Shown here piece after piece: positions 7,900-16,617 of a stretch of 33,334 bases of DNA (position 1 is its first letter; every line of letters starts with the position of its first letter). The stretch lies in assembly GCA_902616675.1 (NCBI GenBank), contig CACMTV010000007.1, forward strand, positions 1 to 33,334. The letters are read 5' to 3'. The notes under the pieces are model-generated. The model worked only from the letters and a program-made list of their open reading frames with translations. It searched no databases and was not told where the DNA came from. Position numbers and translations under genes: made by a program. This DNA comes from an uncultured Pelagibacteraceae bacterium. Lineage in GTDB: Bacteria > Pseudomonadota > Alphaproteobacteria > Pelagibacterales > Pelagibacteraceae.

Positions 7900-9679
7900 A
7901 TATAGAACACACAATTGCTCTGAGTTGACAGAACGCGAGAATAATAAAATCGTAACTTTATCCGGATGGATACACAGAAAAAGAGACCACGGTAATTTAC
8001 TATTTATAGATTTACGAGATCATTTTGGTTTAACACAATGTGTTATAGAAAATAAAAATAAATTTTTTAATATTCTTGAAAAAATTAGACCTGAGTCTGT
8101 TATTAGTATTACCGGAAAAGTTTTAAAAAGAGAAAAAGGTACTGAAAATGTAGAACTATCAACGGGTAATATTGAAGTAAGTATTCAGAATATAAAAATT
8201 TTGGCTGAAGCTAAAGATTTACCAATGCCTGTTTTTGGAGAACAAGACTATCCTGAAGATATTAGATTAAAGTATAGATTTTTAGATTTAAGAAGAGATT
8301 CAATGCATAAAAATATTATTTTAAGATCAAATGTGATTTCTTTCATAAGGTCAGAGATGTTGAGACTTGGTTTTTTAGAATTTCAAACACCAATTTTGAC
8401 ATCTTCAAGCCCCGAAGGTGCAAGAGACTTTTTAGTTCCTAGTCGACTAAATCCTGGAAAATTTTATGCTCTTCCTCAAGCACCACAACAATTTAAACAA
8501 CTAATTATGGTTTCAGGATTTGATAAATACTTTCAAATAGCTCCATGTTTTAGAGATGAGGATGCTAGGGCAGACAGAAGTCCAGGTGAGTTCTATCAGC
8601 TGGACATTGAAATGTCTTTTGTTGAACAAGAAGATGTATTTAAAGTAATTGAAACCTTAATGATAAATTTATTTAAAAAATTTTCCCCAAAAAAAGATAT
8701 AAATTCTAAATTTCCAAGAATTTCATATAATGAAGCAATGTTAAATTACGGTACTGATAAACCTGACTTAAGAAACCCGTTATTGATTAAAGACATAACA
8801 AATATTTTTACAAGAGAAGATGTAAAATTTGATATCTTTAAAAAAATGGTATCAAAAGGATCTAAAGTAAGATGTATAGTTACAAAAGATACAAAAGATA
8901 AACCACGAAGTTTTTTTGATAGCATTGATAAATGGGCAAAAGAACAAGGCGCTTCCGGATTAGCTTACTTTACATTAGAAAAGACAGATAAAATTTTAGG
9001 AAAAGGACCTATTGGAAAATTTTTTAGCGAGGACTCCCTTAAAGAATTAATGAAAAATTGTAAAATGAATATTGGCGACAGTATATTTATGGCTTGTGGC
9101 TCAGAAAAAGAAATTGAAAAAATTTTATCAATCTCTAGAGATAAAATTGGAAAAGAATTAAATTTGATAGATAAAAATCAGTATGCATTTTGTTGGATTA
9201 TTGATTATCCTATGTTTGAATTAGATGAGCAAACAAAAAAAATTGAATTTAGTCACAATCCATTTTCTATGCCGCAAGGCGAGATTGAAGAATTAGACTT
9301 TAAAAATCCATTAAATATTAAAGCATATCAATATGACATTGTCTGCAACGGTGTCGAATTATCTTCTGGTGCGATTAGAAATCATATACCAGATTTAATG
9401 TATAAGTTATTTTCCATAGCCGGTTATGAAAAAAGGGACGTTGATGAAAAATTCAGTGGAATGATAAATGCTCTTAGTTATGGAGCGCCTCCTCATGGAG
9501 GAATTGCGCCAGGAGTTGATAGAATAGTAATGTTGCTTGCTGATGAAAAAAATATCAGAGAGGTAACTCTGTTTCCTATGAATCAAAATGCTCAAGATCT
9601 TATGATGAATGCACCTTCAAATGTAGATGACAAACTTTTAAAAGAGCTTAGTATTAAAAAAAATATCAAAAAAGATTAA
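7892..9679 (+). CDS. aspS: aspartyl-tRNA synthetase
   Basis: This 595-residue class IIb synthetase charges tRNA with aspartate. An N-terminal OB-fold anticodon-binding domain (about residues 1-110, with the [10 protein letters not shown] motif) precedes the class II core. The core shows motif 2 ([19 protein letters not shown]), the flexible loop QAPQQFKQ, a bacterial GAD insertion in the middle, and motif 3 ([16 protein letters not shown]). The length matches bacterial AspRS. Whether it also charges tRNA-Asn cannot be decided from this gene. It is the last gene of the DUF2066-hda-aspS unit. Its TAA stop sits in a TTAA tetramer that also provides the stop of the convergent gene. Confidence 0.96.
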   Translation: MNKYRTHNCSELTERENNKIVTLSGWIHRKRDHGNLLFIDLRDHFGLTQCVIENKNKFFNILEKIRPESVISITGKVLKREKGTENVELSTGNIEVSIQNIKILAEAKDLPMPVFGEQDYPEDIRLKYRFLDLRRDSMHKNIILRSNVISFIRSEMLRLGFLEFQTPILTSSSPEGARDFLVPSRLNPGKFYALPQAPQQFKQLIMVSGFDKYFQIAPCFRDEDARADRSPGEFYQLDIEMSFVEQEDVFKVIETLMINLFKKFSPKKDINSKFPRISYNEAMLNYGTDKPDLRNPLLIKDITNIFTREDVKFDIFKKMVSKGSKVRCIVTKDTKDKPRSFFDSIDKWAKEQGASGLAYFTLEKTDKILGKGPIGKFFSEDSLKELMKNCKMNIGDSIFMACGSEKEIEKILSISRDKIGKELNLIDKNQYAFCWIIDYPMFELDEQTKKIEFSHNPFSMPQGEIEELDFKNPLNIKAYQYDIVCNGVELSSGAIRNHIPDLMYKLFSIAGYEKRDVDEKFSGMINALSYGAPPHGGIAPGVDRIVMLLADEKNIREVTLFPMNQNAQDLMMNAPSNVDDKLLKELSIKKNIKKD

Positions 9680-10491
9680 TTTTTAGACTTTAAATTTAAA
9701 CGTATATCACTCAGATCAACTAACTTTTCCTCATAATTACTCCGTACGAAGCCCTTGGAAGTAATATTTTTGACTATTTTTAAAAATTTATCATCGCTAT
9801 TAATATCACTATTATTTTGAATTTTAGAAATAGATGGAGTGTGAGCTAAATCCTCTTTTCCAAGGTAAGAAATAGCTAGCTCTCTAAAGACATAATCTAA
9901 TATTGATGTTGCACTTAAAATTCTATCGTTCCCATCCACTTTTCCAGATGGCTCAAATTTAGTATCAATAAACGCATCTACAAATTCATCCAATGGAACA
10001 CCGTATTGTAAACCTAGTGAAATTGCGATTGCAAAATTATTCATCAAAGCTTTTACTAATTCGCCCTCTTTGTTTGTATCAATGAAAATTTCACCAATTT
10101 TTCCATCATCATACTCTCCAGTATGAAGATATATCTTATGTTCTCCTATAGAAGCTTTTTGTATATAGCCCTTTCTTCTATCAGGCATTTTAAATCTACT
10201 GCCTAATTTTGTCTGAATTTTATTCTGAATTTGTGAATTATTTTGAACTAAATTATTTACTTTTTTCTCAATAGTTTGATCTATAATTTTTACTTTCTCC
10301 TTTTTTATATCTTTAGACTTACTCTCTCCAACTTTCTTGGTTTTTCGATTATTTAATTTGACCTCTATCACTTCAACAGTACCATCGTCTCTTTTGTCGA
10401 TCTCTGACATAGATTTCTCGTTTAATTCATCAAGACTATGAATAGTTTTGAAAGTGCAGGTGTAATAAGTTTCTACTAAGTATTTTTTCAT
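9676..10491 (-). CDS. orphan protein homologous to the C-terminal domain of class II (B12-dependent) ribonucleotide reductase
   Basis: A 271-residue protein counted from the ATG at 10491. Residues 105-217 (RRKGYIQKA, then [48 protein letters not shown]) closely resemble the region near the C-terminus of NrdJ. The radical-enzyme barrel and the terminal CxxC redox cysteines are absent; the only cysteine is Cys12. The first ~50 residues ([14 protein letters not shown]) form a separate conserved-looking segment, joined by a basic, Lys/Gln/Asn-rich linker (about 50-100). It therefore cannot be a reductase by itself; an accessory or nucleic-acid/nucleotide-binding role is only a guess. An in-frame ATG at 10521 would add 10 residues; I prefer 10491 because the conserved-looking segment begins there. 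Confidence 0.7.
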   Translation of the reverse strand: MKKYLVETYYTCTFKTIHSLDELNEKSMSEIDKRDDGTVEVIEVKLNNRKTKKVGESKSKDIKKEKVKIIDQTIEKKVNNLVQNNSQIQNKIQTKLGSRFKMPDRRKGYIQKASIGEHKIYLHTGEYDDGKIGEIFIDTNKEGELVKALMNNFAIAISLGLQYGVPLDEFVDAFIDTKFEPSGKVDGNDRILSATSILDYVFRELAISYLGKEDLAHTPSISKIQNNSDINSDDKFLKIVKNITSKGFVRSNYEEKLVDLSDIRLNLKSKN

Positions 10492-10584
10492 TTTTTTCGG
10501 ATGAATCTGATAATTGAACATATATATAAATTGTAGTAAGTGTCTATAACATAATTATACAATTATAAATTGTGTGGATTTAGT

Positions 10585-10941
10585 ATGATTGGGCTAAAAC
10601 AAATTTTTACTTGGTGGAATAGAAAAACATTTGGAACTTTCCTTAAAACTTTATTATTTGGAAAATATGTGGGAAAAGATGAACTTGGAAACAAATATTA
10701 CAAAAATAAAAAAGATGAAAGATGGGTCATTTATGCCAATGATATTGAGGCTACAAAAATCACCTCAGATTGGTTTCTTTGGATGCATCATACCATAAAT
10801 GAAACACCTTCAGAATCATTAAAAAAATATGATTGGCAGAAAAATCACTCCGAAAATTTGTCAGGATCCAACAGAGCATATAAACCAAACAAGATAACAA
10901 AAAAAACGAAATTTAAGAATTATGAAACTTGGAAAAATTAA
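10585..10941 (+). CDS. NDUFA12-family complex I accessory subunit (17.2 kDa type)
   Basis: This 118-residue protein has the NDUFA12 pattern: TWWNRKTFGT near the start, FGKYVGKDELGNKYYKN, then ERWVIYANDIEATKITSDWFLWMHH. These are the hallmarks of the accessory subunit that alphaproteobacterial and mitochondrial complex I share. It is expected on the matrix/cytoplasmic face of NADH:ubiquinone oxidoreductase, aiding assembly. The ATG at 10585 is chosen over an in-frame TTG at 10570 because the family begins near this point and a short GGA lies 7 bases upstream. Its 3' end overlaps the DUF2155 gene by 20 bases, a pairing common in Alphaproteobacteria. Confidence 0.88.
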   Translation: MIGLKQIFTWWNRKTFGTFLKTLLFGKYVGKDELGNKYYKNKKDERWVIYANDIEATKITSDWFLWMHHTINETPSESLKKYDWQKNHSENLSGSNRAYKPNKITKKTKFKNYETWKN

Positions 10942-11437
10942 TCTACTTTTAATTGTTTTTTTATTTATTTTTCATACAATTTTAATTGCCGATGACAAAA
11001 TATTGTCAGCACCAGTTATAAATTTGGAAAATTTGGAGCCAAGTTATGAGGTCTTAGAAAAAGAAAATAACACTAGTTCTGAATTAAATGTTGGTATTAA
11101 AAAAAGAAATATTATTGATAAAAAAAAAAGTGATATCGAATTTGTTAATTTAATTGGACTTGATAAAATAACGGCCAAAACTATTCCAATTAAAATAAAA
11201 TTGGGGGAGACAGCTAAATTTGGAATACTAGAGATAAAAGCTTTAAAATGCGGATTCTCAAAAAGTTCAGAAATCAATAATAATTCAGCAGCATATCTTC
11301 AAGTAAGAGATATTTCAGAAAACCAAAATGAAAAAGTTTTTATTTTTAATGGATGGACTTTTTCATCTAATCCATCACTTACTCCAATTGACCATGCAAT
11401 ATATGATATTTGGCTTGTGGGATGTGAAAGCACTTAA
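10922..11437 (+). CDS. DUF2155 exported protein
   Basis: This 171-residue protein has a signal peptide (hydrophobic residues 6-20, likely cleavage after LIA). The C-terminal ~85 residues match DUF2155: a LGETAKFGILEIKALKCG start, AAYLQVRD, and FNGWTFSSNPSLTPIDH followed by YDIWLVGC. The two cysteines in the domain (LKCGF and VGCES) could form a disulfide in the periplasm. The function of DUF2155 is unknown; in Alphaproteobacteria it lies next to the NDUFA12-type gene and accC. Its TAA stop shares a TTAA tetramer with the stop of the convergent accC. Residues 20-85 are low-complexity and weakly conserved-looking. Confidence 0.8.
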   Translation: MKLGKINLLLIVFLFIFHTILIADDKILSAPVINLENLEPSYEVLEKENNTSSELNVGIKKRNIIDKKKSDIEFVNLIGLDKITAKTIPIKIKLGETAKFGILEIKALKCGFSKSSEINNNSAAYLQVRDISENQNEKVFIFNGWTFSSNPSLTPIDHAIYDIWLVGCEST

Positions 11438-12771
11438 TAAAATTTTTCTTTTCCTAACCAATTAGTGTCAAACGAAGAGTCTTGAAATTTTTTGTGATTT
11501 AGTATTTTTTTATGCAAACCAATAGTCGTTGTTATTCCCTCTAAAACAAATTCATCTAATGATCTCAAAGTTCTTTGTATAGCCTCGGTTCTGTTCCTAC
11601 CTTTACAAATTACTTTTGCTATTAAACTATCATAGTACGGAGTTACTTTGCACCCTTGAAAAATAGATCCATCGACTCTTGTTCTAAAACCCGAAGGTTG
11701 ATGACAGACTGAAATTATACCAGGACTTGGTTGAAAATCTTTTGATGGATCTTCTGCATTTATTCTACATTCTATGGAGTGACCTCTAGGATTTATATCA
11801 TTTTGTTTTAATGCAGTATTTCCAGTAAAAGCAATCCAAAGTTGCTCTTTCACAATATCAATTCCTGTTTGAACTTCAGTTACAGGGTGTTCAACCTGAA
11901 CTCTTGTATTCATCTCAAGAAAGTAAAACTTTCCTTTCTCATAAATAAATTCTACTGTACCTGCACCTTCATAACCAATATTTTCAACCATTTTTACTGT
12001 TCTATTTAACAGATCAGCTCTTTGTTCTTCCGTGAGAACTGGACTTGGAGTCTCTTCAATTAATTTTTGATGTCTTCTCTGAACAGAGCAATCTCTTTCA
12101 CCTAGTTGAACCGTTCTATTTTTACCGGACATAATTTGCACCTCGATGTGTCTTGGATTCTTAAAATATTTTTCAATATATAATTCATCATTTCCAAAAT
12201 ATTTTTTTGCTTCGTTTTTGGCTAAAGAAAATAATTCAGAAAGTTTCGACTCATCATCAACAATTTTCATTCCTTTACCTCCTCCACCGGCTGCAGCTTT
12301 TATTAAAATTGGATATCCAATTTCTTTACATAGGCTTTTTGCTTCTTCTAACGATTTTACTGATCCATCAGAGCCCTCGATTACTGGTAAGCCATTTTTT
12401 TTCGCAATAATTTTAGCTTGAATTTTATCTCCCATTTCTCCTATAAGTTTTGAACTTGGTCCTATAAATTTAATCCCGTGCTTAGTTACAACATCTGCAA
12501 ATTTTGAGTTCTCTGATAAAAAACCGTAACCAGGATGTATAGCCTCTGCTCCAGTCAAATCCACAGCAGACATCAATGCTGAGATATTCAAATAACTATT
12601 TTGAGGTTGATGAGAACCTATACAAACACTTTCATCAGCTAGTCTTACATGCATTGCCTCAGAGTCCACATCAGAATGTACAGCTACAGTGTTTATTCCC
12701 CACTCCTTACAAGCCCTTATAATTCTTACAGCTATCTCACCTCTATTAGCTATTAATACTTTTTTAAACAT
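11434..12771 (-). CDS. accC: acetyl-CoA carboxylase, biotin carboxylase subunit
   Basis: This 445-residue ATP-grasp enzyme carboxylates the biotin carried by AccB, the first half-reaction of malonyl-CoA synthesis. Features are the N-terminal KVLIANRGEIAVRIIRA domain, the glycine-rich ATP lid AAAGGGGKGMK, the metal and catalytic stretch EMNTRVQVEHPVTE, and a C-terminal carboxylase domain with ECRINAEDP. The length is that of stand-alone AccC (about 450), not of a fused acyl-CoA carboxylase. It follows accB by 4 bases in an aroQ-accB-accC operon. Confidence 0.96.
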   Translation of the reverse strand: MFKKVLIANRGEIAVRIIRACKEWGINTVAVHSDVDSEAMHVRLADESVCIGSHQPQNSYLNISALMSAVDLTGAEAIHPGYGFLSENSKFADVVTKHGIKFIGPSSKLIGEMGDKIQAKIIAKKNGLPVIEGSDGSVKSLEEAKSLCKEIGYPILIKAAAGGGGKGMKIVDDESKLSELFSLAKNEAKKYFGNDELYIEKYFKNPRHIEVQIMSGKNRTVQLGERDCSVQRRHQKLIEETPSPVLTEEQRADLLNRTVKMVENIGYEGAGTVEFIYEKGKFYFLEMNTRVQVEHPVTEVQTGIDIVKEQLWIAFTGNTALKQNDINPRGHSIECRINAEDPSKDFQPSPGIISVCHQPSGFRTRVDGSIFQGCKVTPYYDSLIAKVICKGRNRTEAIQRTLRSLDEFVLEGITTTIGLHKKILNHKKFQDSSFDTNWLGKEKFY

Positions 12772-12775
12772 TATT

Positions 12776-13204
12776 TTAATCTAAGATAATTAAAGTTTGA
12801 CCAAATTCAACGGGCTGTCCGTCATTTACCATAATTTTTTTTACAATTCCATCTGCAGAGGATGGTACATGGTTCATTGTTTTCATTGCTTCAACTATTA
12901 CAACTGTCTGACCCTTTTTAATTTTATCACCAACTTCTACAAATTTTTTTGCACCAGGCTCAGGAGCTAAATATGCAGTTCCTATAATTGGAGATTTAAC
13001 TCTAGTACCTTTTTGCTCACTGTTATCAGTTAATACACTTTTATTAGGAGAAACAACTGCACTAGTTACACTTTTTTCAGATGAATTTCTTTGAGCTTTT
13101 GAAACTTTAATTTTTTTGTCTCCTTCTTGGTACTCAATTTCAGTGATATTAAATTCACTTAGACAGTTTACAAGTTCCTTAATTAATTTTTTATCAATTT
13201 TCAT
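12776..13204 (-). CDS. accB: biotin carboxyl carrier protein of acetyl-CoA carboxylase
   Basis: This 142-residue carrier has an N-terminal helical region (about 1-40), a flexible Ser/Asn/Lys linker (about 38-68) and a C-terminal biotinyl domain (about 70-142). Biotin is attached to Lys108 in EAMKTMNHV. The thumb segment typical of AccB, GTAYLAPEPGAKKF, identifies it as acetyl-CoA carboxylase BCCP and not another biotin carrier. The start overlaps the end of aroQ by 11 bases and the stop is 4 bases ahead of accC, so expression of carrier and carboxylase is probably coupled. Confidence 0.95.
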   Translation of the reverse strand: MKIDKKLIKELVNCLSEFNITEIEYQEGDKKIKVSKAQRNSSEKSVTSAVVSPNKSVLTDNSEQKGTRVKSPIIGTAYLAPEPGAKKFVEVGDKIKKGQTVVIVEAMKTMNHVPSSADGIVKKIMVNDGQPVEFGQTLIILD

Positions 13205-13637
13205 TTTTCAACAAATTTATAGAAGCTTTTAGCGCTAAAGTATAGCCTTCTGCTCCTAACCCACATATTATACCATCTGCAACTTTACTTATCAAAGATT
13301 TATGTCTGAAATCCTCTCTCTTATAAATATTTGTAATATGCAACTCAATAATTGGAATTTTTAAAATTTTTAAAGCATCATGAATAGCCACAGAGGTATG
13401 TGTATATCCACCAGCATTAATTATCAAACAATTTTGATTATCTCTAGCATTTTGAATTTCATTAACAATTTCGCCTTCGACATTGGATTGAAAAAAAGAC
13501 AGGTTAATATTATGCTCTTTAGAAAAAGATAAACAATTCTTTTTAATTTGCTCTATTGAAGTGTTACCATATTTATCTTTTTCCCTTTCACCTAATAGGT
13601 TAAGATTGGGACCGTTAATTATTAGTATATTAAACAT
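13194..13637 (-). CDS. aroQ: type II 3-dehydroquinate dehydratase
   Basis: This 147-residue shikimate-pathway enzyme converts 3-dehydroquinate to 3-dehydroshikimate. The N-terminal IINGPNLNLLGERE motif includes the active-site region, with Tyr23 as the likely catalytic tyrosine. Also seen are NAGGYTHTSVAIHDAL, His100 in ELHITNIYKRE and Arg111. The length is typical (about 145-150). It is first in aroQ-accB-accC, a classical proteobacterial cluster. Only 32 bases separate its start from divergent thiS, and there is no Shine-Dalgarno sequence. Confidence 0.95.
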   Translation of the reverse strand: MFNILIINGPNLNLLGEREKDKYGNTSIEQIKKNCLSFSKEHNINLSFFQSNVEGEIVNEIQNARDNQNCLIINAGGYTHTSVAIHDALKILKIPIIELHITNIYKREDFRHKSLISKVADGIICGLGAEGYTLALKASINLLKNEN

Positions 13638-13669
13638 AGTTTGATATAGGTAGAATAGATAACTAAATT

Positions 13670-13873
13670 ATGGCAAAAATTCAAATAAATGGAAAAAAGG
13701 TAGTTATAAAGCAAAATTTTACATTACAGGATGTGTTAAAAAAATATAAATTAAATAAAAAGAAGGTTGCTATAGAGTTGAATGGTAAAATTTTACCCCA
13801 AAATGAGTACAAAAAAAAAGCTTTAAAAAATAATGATAAAATTGAAATAGTTCAGTTTATTGGCGGTGGCTAA
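13670..13873 (+). CDS. thiS: sulfur carrier protein ThiS
   Basis: This 67-residue ubiquitin-fold protein ends in Gly-Gly-Gly, matching the C-terminal Gly-Gly that is thiocarboxylated to donate sulfur to the thiazole ring of thiamine. The start [11 protein letters not shown] is typical of the family. It lies one base upstream of thiG, its partner enzyme. No TPP riboswitch fits in the 32-base gap before it. Confidence 0.9.
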   Translation: MAKIQINGKKVVIKQNFTLQDVLKKYKLNKKKVAIELNGKILPQNEYKKKALKNNDKIEIVQFIGGG

Positions 13874-13874
13874 G

Positions 13875-14651
13875 ATGAAAAAAGATATTTTTAAAATAGA
13901 TAAAAAAGTTCTTAAATCTAGATTAATAGTAGGTACTGGAAAATATAAAAATCTTGATGAGACCGCGAAAGCAATTGAAGCATCTGGTGCGGATATGGTT
14001 ACTGTTGCAGTTAGAAGGGTAAATATTTCAGATAAAAAAAAACCTCTACTGATGGACTACGTTAATCCAAAAAAAATTATTTATCTTCCAAATACAGCCG
14101 GGTGCTTTAATTCAAAAGATGCGCTCAGAACTTTGAGACTGGCTAGAGAGATAGGTGGGTGGAAGATGGTAAAGTTAGAAATATTAGGGGATAAAAAAAC
14201 ATTATACCCAGATATGATAGAGACATTAAAAACAACTCAAGTATTAGTGAAGGAAGGTTTTAAAGTTTTAGTTTACTGTACTGATGATCCTATACATGCA
14301 AAAAAATTAGAAGATATGGGAGCCTCTGCAATTATGCCATTAGCTGCTCCTATAGGTTCTGGTCTTGGAATACATAACAAACTTAATATTTCAATTATAA
14401 TTAAACAATCGAAAGTTCCTGTTATAATAGATGCTGGTATTGGAACAGCTTCGGACGCTACAATCGCAATGGAGATGGGATGTGATGGAGTGTTAATAAA
14501 TTCTGCAATAGCTCTTGCTAAAAATCCAATTAATATGGCTGAAGCTTTCAAGCATGCTGTAATATCGGGAAGAAAGTCTTTTTTATCTGGGCGAATGAAA
14601 AAAAATAGTTTTGCTGTTGCTTCGTCACCTTCAGAGGGCGTGATTAGCTAG
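13875..14651 (+). CDS. thiG: thiazole synthase ThiG
   Basis: This 258-residue TIM-barrel enzyme forms the thiamine thiazole from deoxyxylulose 5-phosphate, dehydroglycine and ThiS-thiocarboxylate. The Schiff-base lysine is Lys100 in [10 protein letters not shown]. Other family motifs are [32 protein letters not shown] and the phosphate-binding [14 protein letters not shown] chose the ATG one base after the thiS stop over an in-frame TTG at 13860, which lies inside thiS. No thiC or other thiamine gene is in the window, so pathway completeness cannot be judged. The 3' end overlaps the convergent RNase E gene by 8 bases. Confidence 0.95.
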   Translation: MKKDIFKIDKKVLKSRLIVGTGKYKNLDETAKAIEASGADMVTVAVRRVNISDKKKPLLMDYVNPKKIIYLPNTAGCFNSKDALRTLRLAREIGGWKMVKLEILGDKKTLYPDMIETLKTTQVLVKEGFKVLVYCTDDPIHAKKLEDMGASAIMPLAAPIGSGLGIHNKLNISIIIKQSKVPVIIDAGIGTASDATIAMEMGCDGVLINSAIALAKNPINMAEAFKHAVISGRKSFLSGRMKKNSFAVASSPSEGVIS

Positions 14652-16479
14652 CTTTTTTTTTACGCATCCAAAGTGTTCTAGGTTTTTTATCTTTCTTAAT
14701 TTCTTCTTTAATTTTTGTTTTTTTTATTAAATTCTTGACATATTTTTTTTCATCTTTTTGAGGTTTCGAATATTTTTCAATTTTTGAATTAAAATTTTCA
14801 ATCTTATTAATATGTTCAATCTTATCAATTATTTTTTTTGATTTATTAAGTAATTCTATTTTGTATTCTGGAATGATAAACTGCGCCTTTTCAATTATAT
14901 CAATCTTATACGAATATTTTTTTTGAAAATAATTTAATTCTTTAGATAAATTTGAATCTATATACAATTTAACTTTATCAGGTACAAAAGCTTTAATTAT
15001 CTTGATTTTATTATTAAATGCTAACATCTCAATCTTTTTAACAATTTTTTGTGAAAATGAGTTTAAAGATAAGTTTGTTTCCCATTTTATCGAACCTTCC
15101 CTAAGCCTTTGTCTTGTCATCTCGAGTAAACCAAAATTACTTATTCTTCCGATCTGAATTCTTGCTCTATCTTTCCTAACACATTCCCTCATTTTTTTTT
15201 CAACGGTTCTTTTGTTGTAAAAATTTAACATATCTATAAAATCAATTACTATTAAACCTGAGAGATCTCTTAATTTAATTTGTCTACAAATTTCTTCCGC
15301 GGCCTCTAAATTTGTATTTAAAGCAGTTTTCTCAATATTCATTTGTTTAGTTGATTGTCCTGAATTTATATCTATAGCTACTAATGCTTCAGTAGGATTT
15401 ATAACTAAATAACCACCCGATTTAAGTTTCACAGTTGGTTCAAAAATATTGTTAAGTTCTTTTTCTATAAGTGCATCATGAAATAAAGGTATCTTTCCTC
15501 TGTATTTTTTTACATATTTAGCATTTTTAGGTATTAATTCTTTCATGAATTTTTTTGTTTTTTGATAGCCTTCATTACCATCTACATAAATATATTTTGT
15601 CTCATTATCATAAATATCTCTTAAAGCTCTTTTAATAATATCACCTTCCTCATAAATTAATGAAGGAGCGTTAGAAACAACTGCTTTATCTTTGATTTCT
15701 TCCCAAGTCTTTAAAGTATTTTGGAAATCTTTTTCAATTTCATTTTTGGTTTTATTTGCACCAGCTGTCCTAACAATTACTCCCATGCTTTTCGGTATTT
15801 CTATTTTATTTAAAATTTCTCTAATTTTTTGCCTATCACTGGAATTAAAAATTTTTCTTGATATTCCGCCACCTTTAGCTGTATTGGGCATTAAAACCAT
15901 ATATTTTCCTGCAAGTGATATGAAAGTAGTAAGCGCAGCACCCTTTTGACCTCTCTCCTCTTTTAAAACTTGTATTAAAATAACCTGCCCAGGTTTGATT
16001 ACTTCCTGAATTCTGTATTTTTTAAGGCCGTAAGTATTTTTAAGTTTTTCTCTATAATTAATTTTATTTTCAGATACATTATTGTTTAAATTTCTATTTT
16101 GTTCTTCATTGTTTTCATTCTTGTCGTTATTGCTCGTAGTCTCTTGATTATTGTTAATTTCCTCTAAATTAGTATTTTTTAAATCTTCACGAATTTTCTC
16201 TTCAACATCTTTTAATTTTTCTTTATCAGCAGAAGGAATTTGATAATAATCTGATTGAATATCATTGAAAGCTAAGAAACCATGTTTTAACCTTCCGAAA
16301 TCAACAAAAGCTGCTTGGAGTGAAGGCTCTACTCTACTAATTGTTCCTAAATAAATATTATTCTTAAAATTTAGCCTATTTTTATCTTCGTATTCGTATT
16401 CTTCGATTGTAAGGTCTGATTTAAGAACAATTCTAGTTTCTTCTGGATGCGAAGCATCGATGTATAAATTTTTGTCCAT
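14644..16479 (-). CDS. rne: ribonuclease E/G family endoribonuclease without CPxC zinc-link
   Basis: This 611-residue endonuclease acts in mRNA decay and rRNA processing. An S1 domain (about residues 36-190) is split by an acidic, Asn/Glu/Lys-rich insertion (about 83-145). The RNase H-like and catalytic DNase I-like parts follow. Asp370 and Asn372 (AIDINSG) and Asp413 (VIDFIDM) correspond to E. coli D303, N305 and D346, with the same 43-residue spacing. The CPxC zinc-link expected after LLEMTRQRL is absent: the segment runs [14 protein letters not shown], and the only cysteines are Cys398 and Cys433. The C-terminus is a short Lys-rich tail (about 540-611), far shorter than the E. coli degradosome scaffold. 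Its position beside the PBP1A gene and prfB favours RNase E over RNase G. Confidence 0.85.
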   Translation of the reverse strand: MDKNLYIDASHPEETRIVLKSDLTIEEYEYEDKNRLNFKNNIYLGTISRVEPSLQAAFVDFGRLKHGFLAFNDIQSDYYQIPSADKEKLKDVEEKIREDLKNTNLEEINNNQETTSNNDKNENNEEQNRNLNNNVSENKINYREKLKNTYGLKKYRIQEVIKPGQVILIQVLKEERGQKGAALTTFISLAGKYMVLMPNTAKGGGISRKIFNSSDRQKIREILNKIEIPKSMGVIVRTAGANKTKNEIEKDFQNTLKTWEEIKDKAVVSNAPSLIYEEGDIIKRALRDIYDNETKYIYVDGNEGYQKTKKFMKELIPKNAKYVKKYRGKIPLFHDALIEKELNNIFEPTVKLKSGGYLVINPTEALVAIDINSGQSTKQMNIEKTALNTNLEAAEEICRQIKLRDLSGLIVIDFIDMLNFYNKRTVEKKMRECVRKDRARIQIGRISNFGLLEMTRQRLREGSIKWETNLSLNSFSQKIVKKIEMLAFNNKIKIIKAFVPDKVKLYIDSNLSKELNYFQKKYSYKIDIIEKAQFIIPEYKIELLNKSKKIIDKIEHINKIENFNSKIEKYSKPQKDEKKYVKNLIKKTKIKEEIKKDKKPRTLWMRKKKAS

Positions 16480-16617
16480 TTAATTTGAATTCCTTTTGAA
16501 ATTTTCATTGTTTTTGTGATCATAATTTTAATTTTTTAAAATCTAATACTATCATTAAATACTCATAATTTAAATGCCTTAAGATAGCCAAATTTAATGA
16601 TATAAAATAGTATCTAC
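16480..16617. other. divergent intergenic region between rne and the PBP1A gene
   Basis: At 138 bases this is the longest gene-free stretch in the window. It is A+T rich. I see no RNA gene, no clear hairpin and no reading frame of note. It must hold the rne promoter and 5' leader, and the PBP1A promoter. In E. coli the rne leader mediates autoregulation; no comparable structured leader is obvious here. Confidence 0.6.
16579..16606 (+). promoter_or_regulatory. candidate promoter of the PBP1A gene
   Basis: TTAAGA (16579-16584) and TATAAA (16601-16606) are 16 bases apart. Initiation near 16613 would give a leader of only about five bases before the ATG at 16618, so the message would be nearly leaderless. 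The -35 match is weak in A+T-rich DNA, so confidence is low. Confidence 0.28.

Noticed and set aside
10570-10584. TTG start for the NDUFA12-like gene
   Set aside because: It adds five residues not expected in the family; the ATG at 10585 has a GGA upstream.
12146-12421. Two overlapping frames antisense to accC
   Set aside because: They mirror the glycine-rich ATP-grasp region of accC, and the composition looks like a shadow of coding sequence.
13638-13669. TPP riboswitch upstream of thiS
   Set aside because: Only 32 bases separate the divergent starts, too short for the aptamer.
13860-13874. TTG start for thiG inside thiS
   Set aside because: It would overlap the thiS C-terminus; the ATG at 13875 fits the family start.
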